From assembly GCA_023230485.1 (NCBI GenBank), contig JALNXG010000112.1:1-6917 (forward strand): 6,917 nucleotides of DNA, given 5' to 3'. This DNA is from Melioribacteraceae bacterium. Lineage in GTDB: Bacteria > Bacteroidota > Ignavibacteria > Ignavibacteriales > Melioribacteraceae. Shown piece after piece: positions 6,575-6,917 of this stretch. The first letter of the stretch is position 1, and each line of letters begins with the position of its first letter. Under the pieces are notes generated by a model. It saw nothing but the letters and a program-made list of their open reading frames with translations. It was not told the DNA's origin and ran no database searches. The position numbers and the translations under genes are program-made.

Positions 6575-6917
6575 CTTCGAGTTCTTTTATATCGAGCTTT
6601 TTCATTGATAATATGGATTCTGTTAAGTTTTTCATCTGTTTAGAAGTTGCATTAGTCATCATATCATTTAATTTCGTTGGTACTATTTGCCAACTTACAT
6701 TAAATTTATCTTTAACCCAACCGCAATTATCTGATTCCGGGAAAGCGGAAAGTTTTTCCCAGAAATAATCAATCTCTTCCTGCGATTCACAATTAATGAT
6801 AAACGAAAATGCTTCATTAAACTTAAATTCATGTTTATAATTACTATCCATTGCAGCAAACCATTGACCATTCAGCATAAAATCAGTAAAGTTAATAGTA
6901 CCTTCAATATCAGGTTC
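6558..6917 (-). CDS. VOC / PhnB-like family protein, 5' end cut by the window
   Basis: The C-terminal 119 residues of a vicinal-oxygen-chelate-fold protein of the PhnB-like group (annotated in Pfam as 3-demethylubiquinone-9 3-methyltransferase-like). Most members have no known reaction, so no specific activity is proposed. The recognisable features, in order, are EGTINFTDFMLNGQWF at the visible start, FSFIINCESQEEIDYFW, the signature CGWVKDKFNVSWQIVP, and a helical tail with MKKLDIKELEEAYKK. The reading frame stays open to base 6917. The Met codon at 6876-6878 lies inside a conserved beta strand, so it is not the start; the real start is off the window, and perhaps 30-40 residues are missing judging from the family's usual 150-160. 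The gene faces tex, and their ends are 131 bp apart. The stop codon lies inside a small AT-rich inverted repeat and is straddled by a 10-bp direct repeat. Confidence 0.85.
   Translation of the reverse strand, partial: EPDIEGTINFTDFMLNGQWFAAMDSNYKHEFKFNEAFSFIINCESQEEIDYFWEKLSAFPESDNCGWVKDKFNVSWQIVPTKLNDMMTNATSKQMKNLTESILSMKKLDIKELEEAYKK

Noticed and set aside
6558..6878. VOC gene as a complete 106-residue protein starting at the Met codon at 6876-6878
   Set aside because: The frame continues open to the window edge and the upstream residues EGTINFTDF complete a conserved family strand, so this Met is internal.
1..6917. Defence, toxin-antitoxin or mobile-element system
   Set aside because: Every substantial gene is accounted for by a common metabolic, peptidase, membrane or RNA-related family. 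No transposase, integrase, nuclease, toxin or CRISPR repeat is visible, and base composition does not shift noticeably between genes.

Overview
This is a low-GC (about one third G+C) bacterial chromosomal segment with dense, ordinary gene packing. The Sec-exported prolyl oligopeptidase, the sparse Shine-Dalgarno signals and two TAnnTTTG-type promoter elements suggest the Bacteroidota/Chlorobi/Ignavibacteriota (FCB) group. That placement is an inference, because there is no rRNA or other phylogenetic marker here. I see no tRNA, rRNA, CRISPR array, insertion sequence, phage gene or recognisable defence system.

Layout. Positions 1-201 are a leader without a supportable gene; it holds a perfect 11-bp inverted repeat (7-17 / 50-60) and a candidate promoter element. 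A rightward pair follows: an exported S9A prolyl oligopeptidase (202-2322) and, 3 bp later, a 75-residue PGPGW-family membrane protein (ATG at 2326). The leftward aldehyde dehydrogenase (2554-4116) meets this pair tail to tail with no bases between the two stop codons. A 141-bp divergent region (4117-4257) separates it from the rightward tex gene (4258-6426), which encodes an RNA-binding transcription accessory protein. Tex is followed by a 14-bp hairpin that pairs fully only in the rightward transcript. The window closes with the 3' part of a leftward VOC/PhnB-like gene whose 5' end lies beyond base 6917.

How the genes relate. There is no evident shared pathway. The peptidase would cut proline-containing peptides in the periplasm, the small membrane protein has no known job, the dehydrogenase oxidises an unidentified aldehyde, and Tex acts in general RNA metabolism. 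Only the peptidase/membrane-protein pair looks like an operon. All the identified proteins belong to widespread families and keep their key residues. I found no convincing previously undescribed system. The observations most worth a second look are non-coding: the leader inverted repeat, the wobble-paired hairpin after tex, and the zero-gap convergent junction with a homopolymer beside it.
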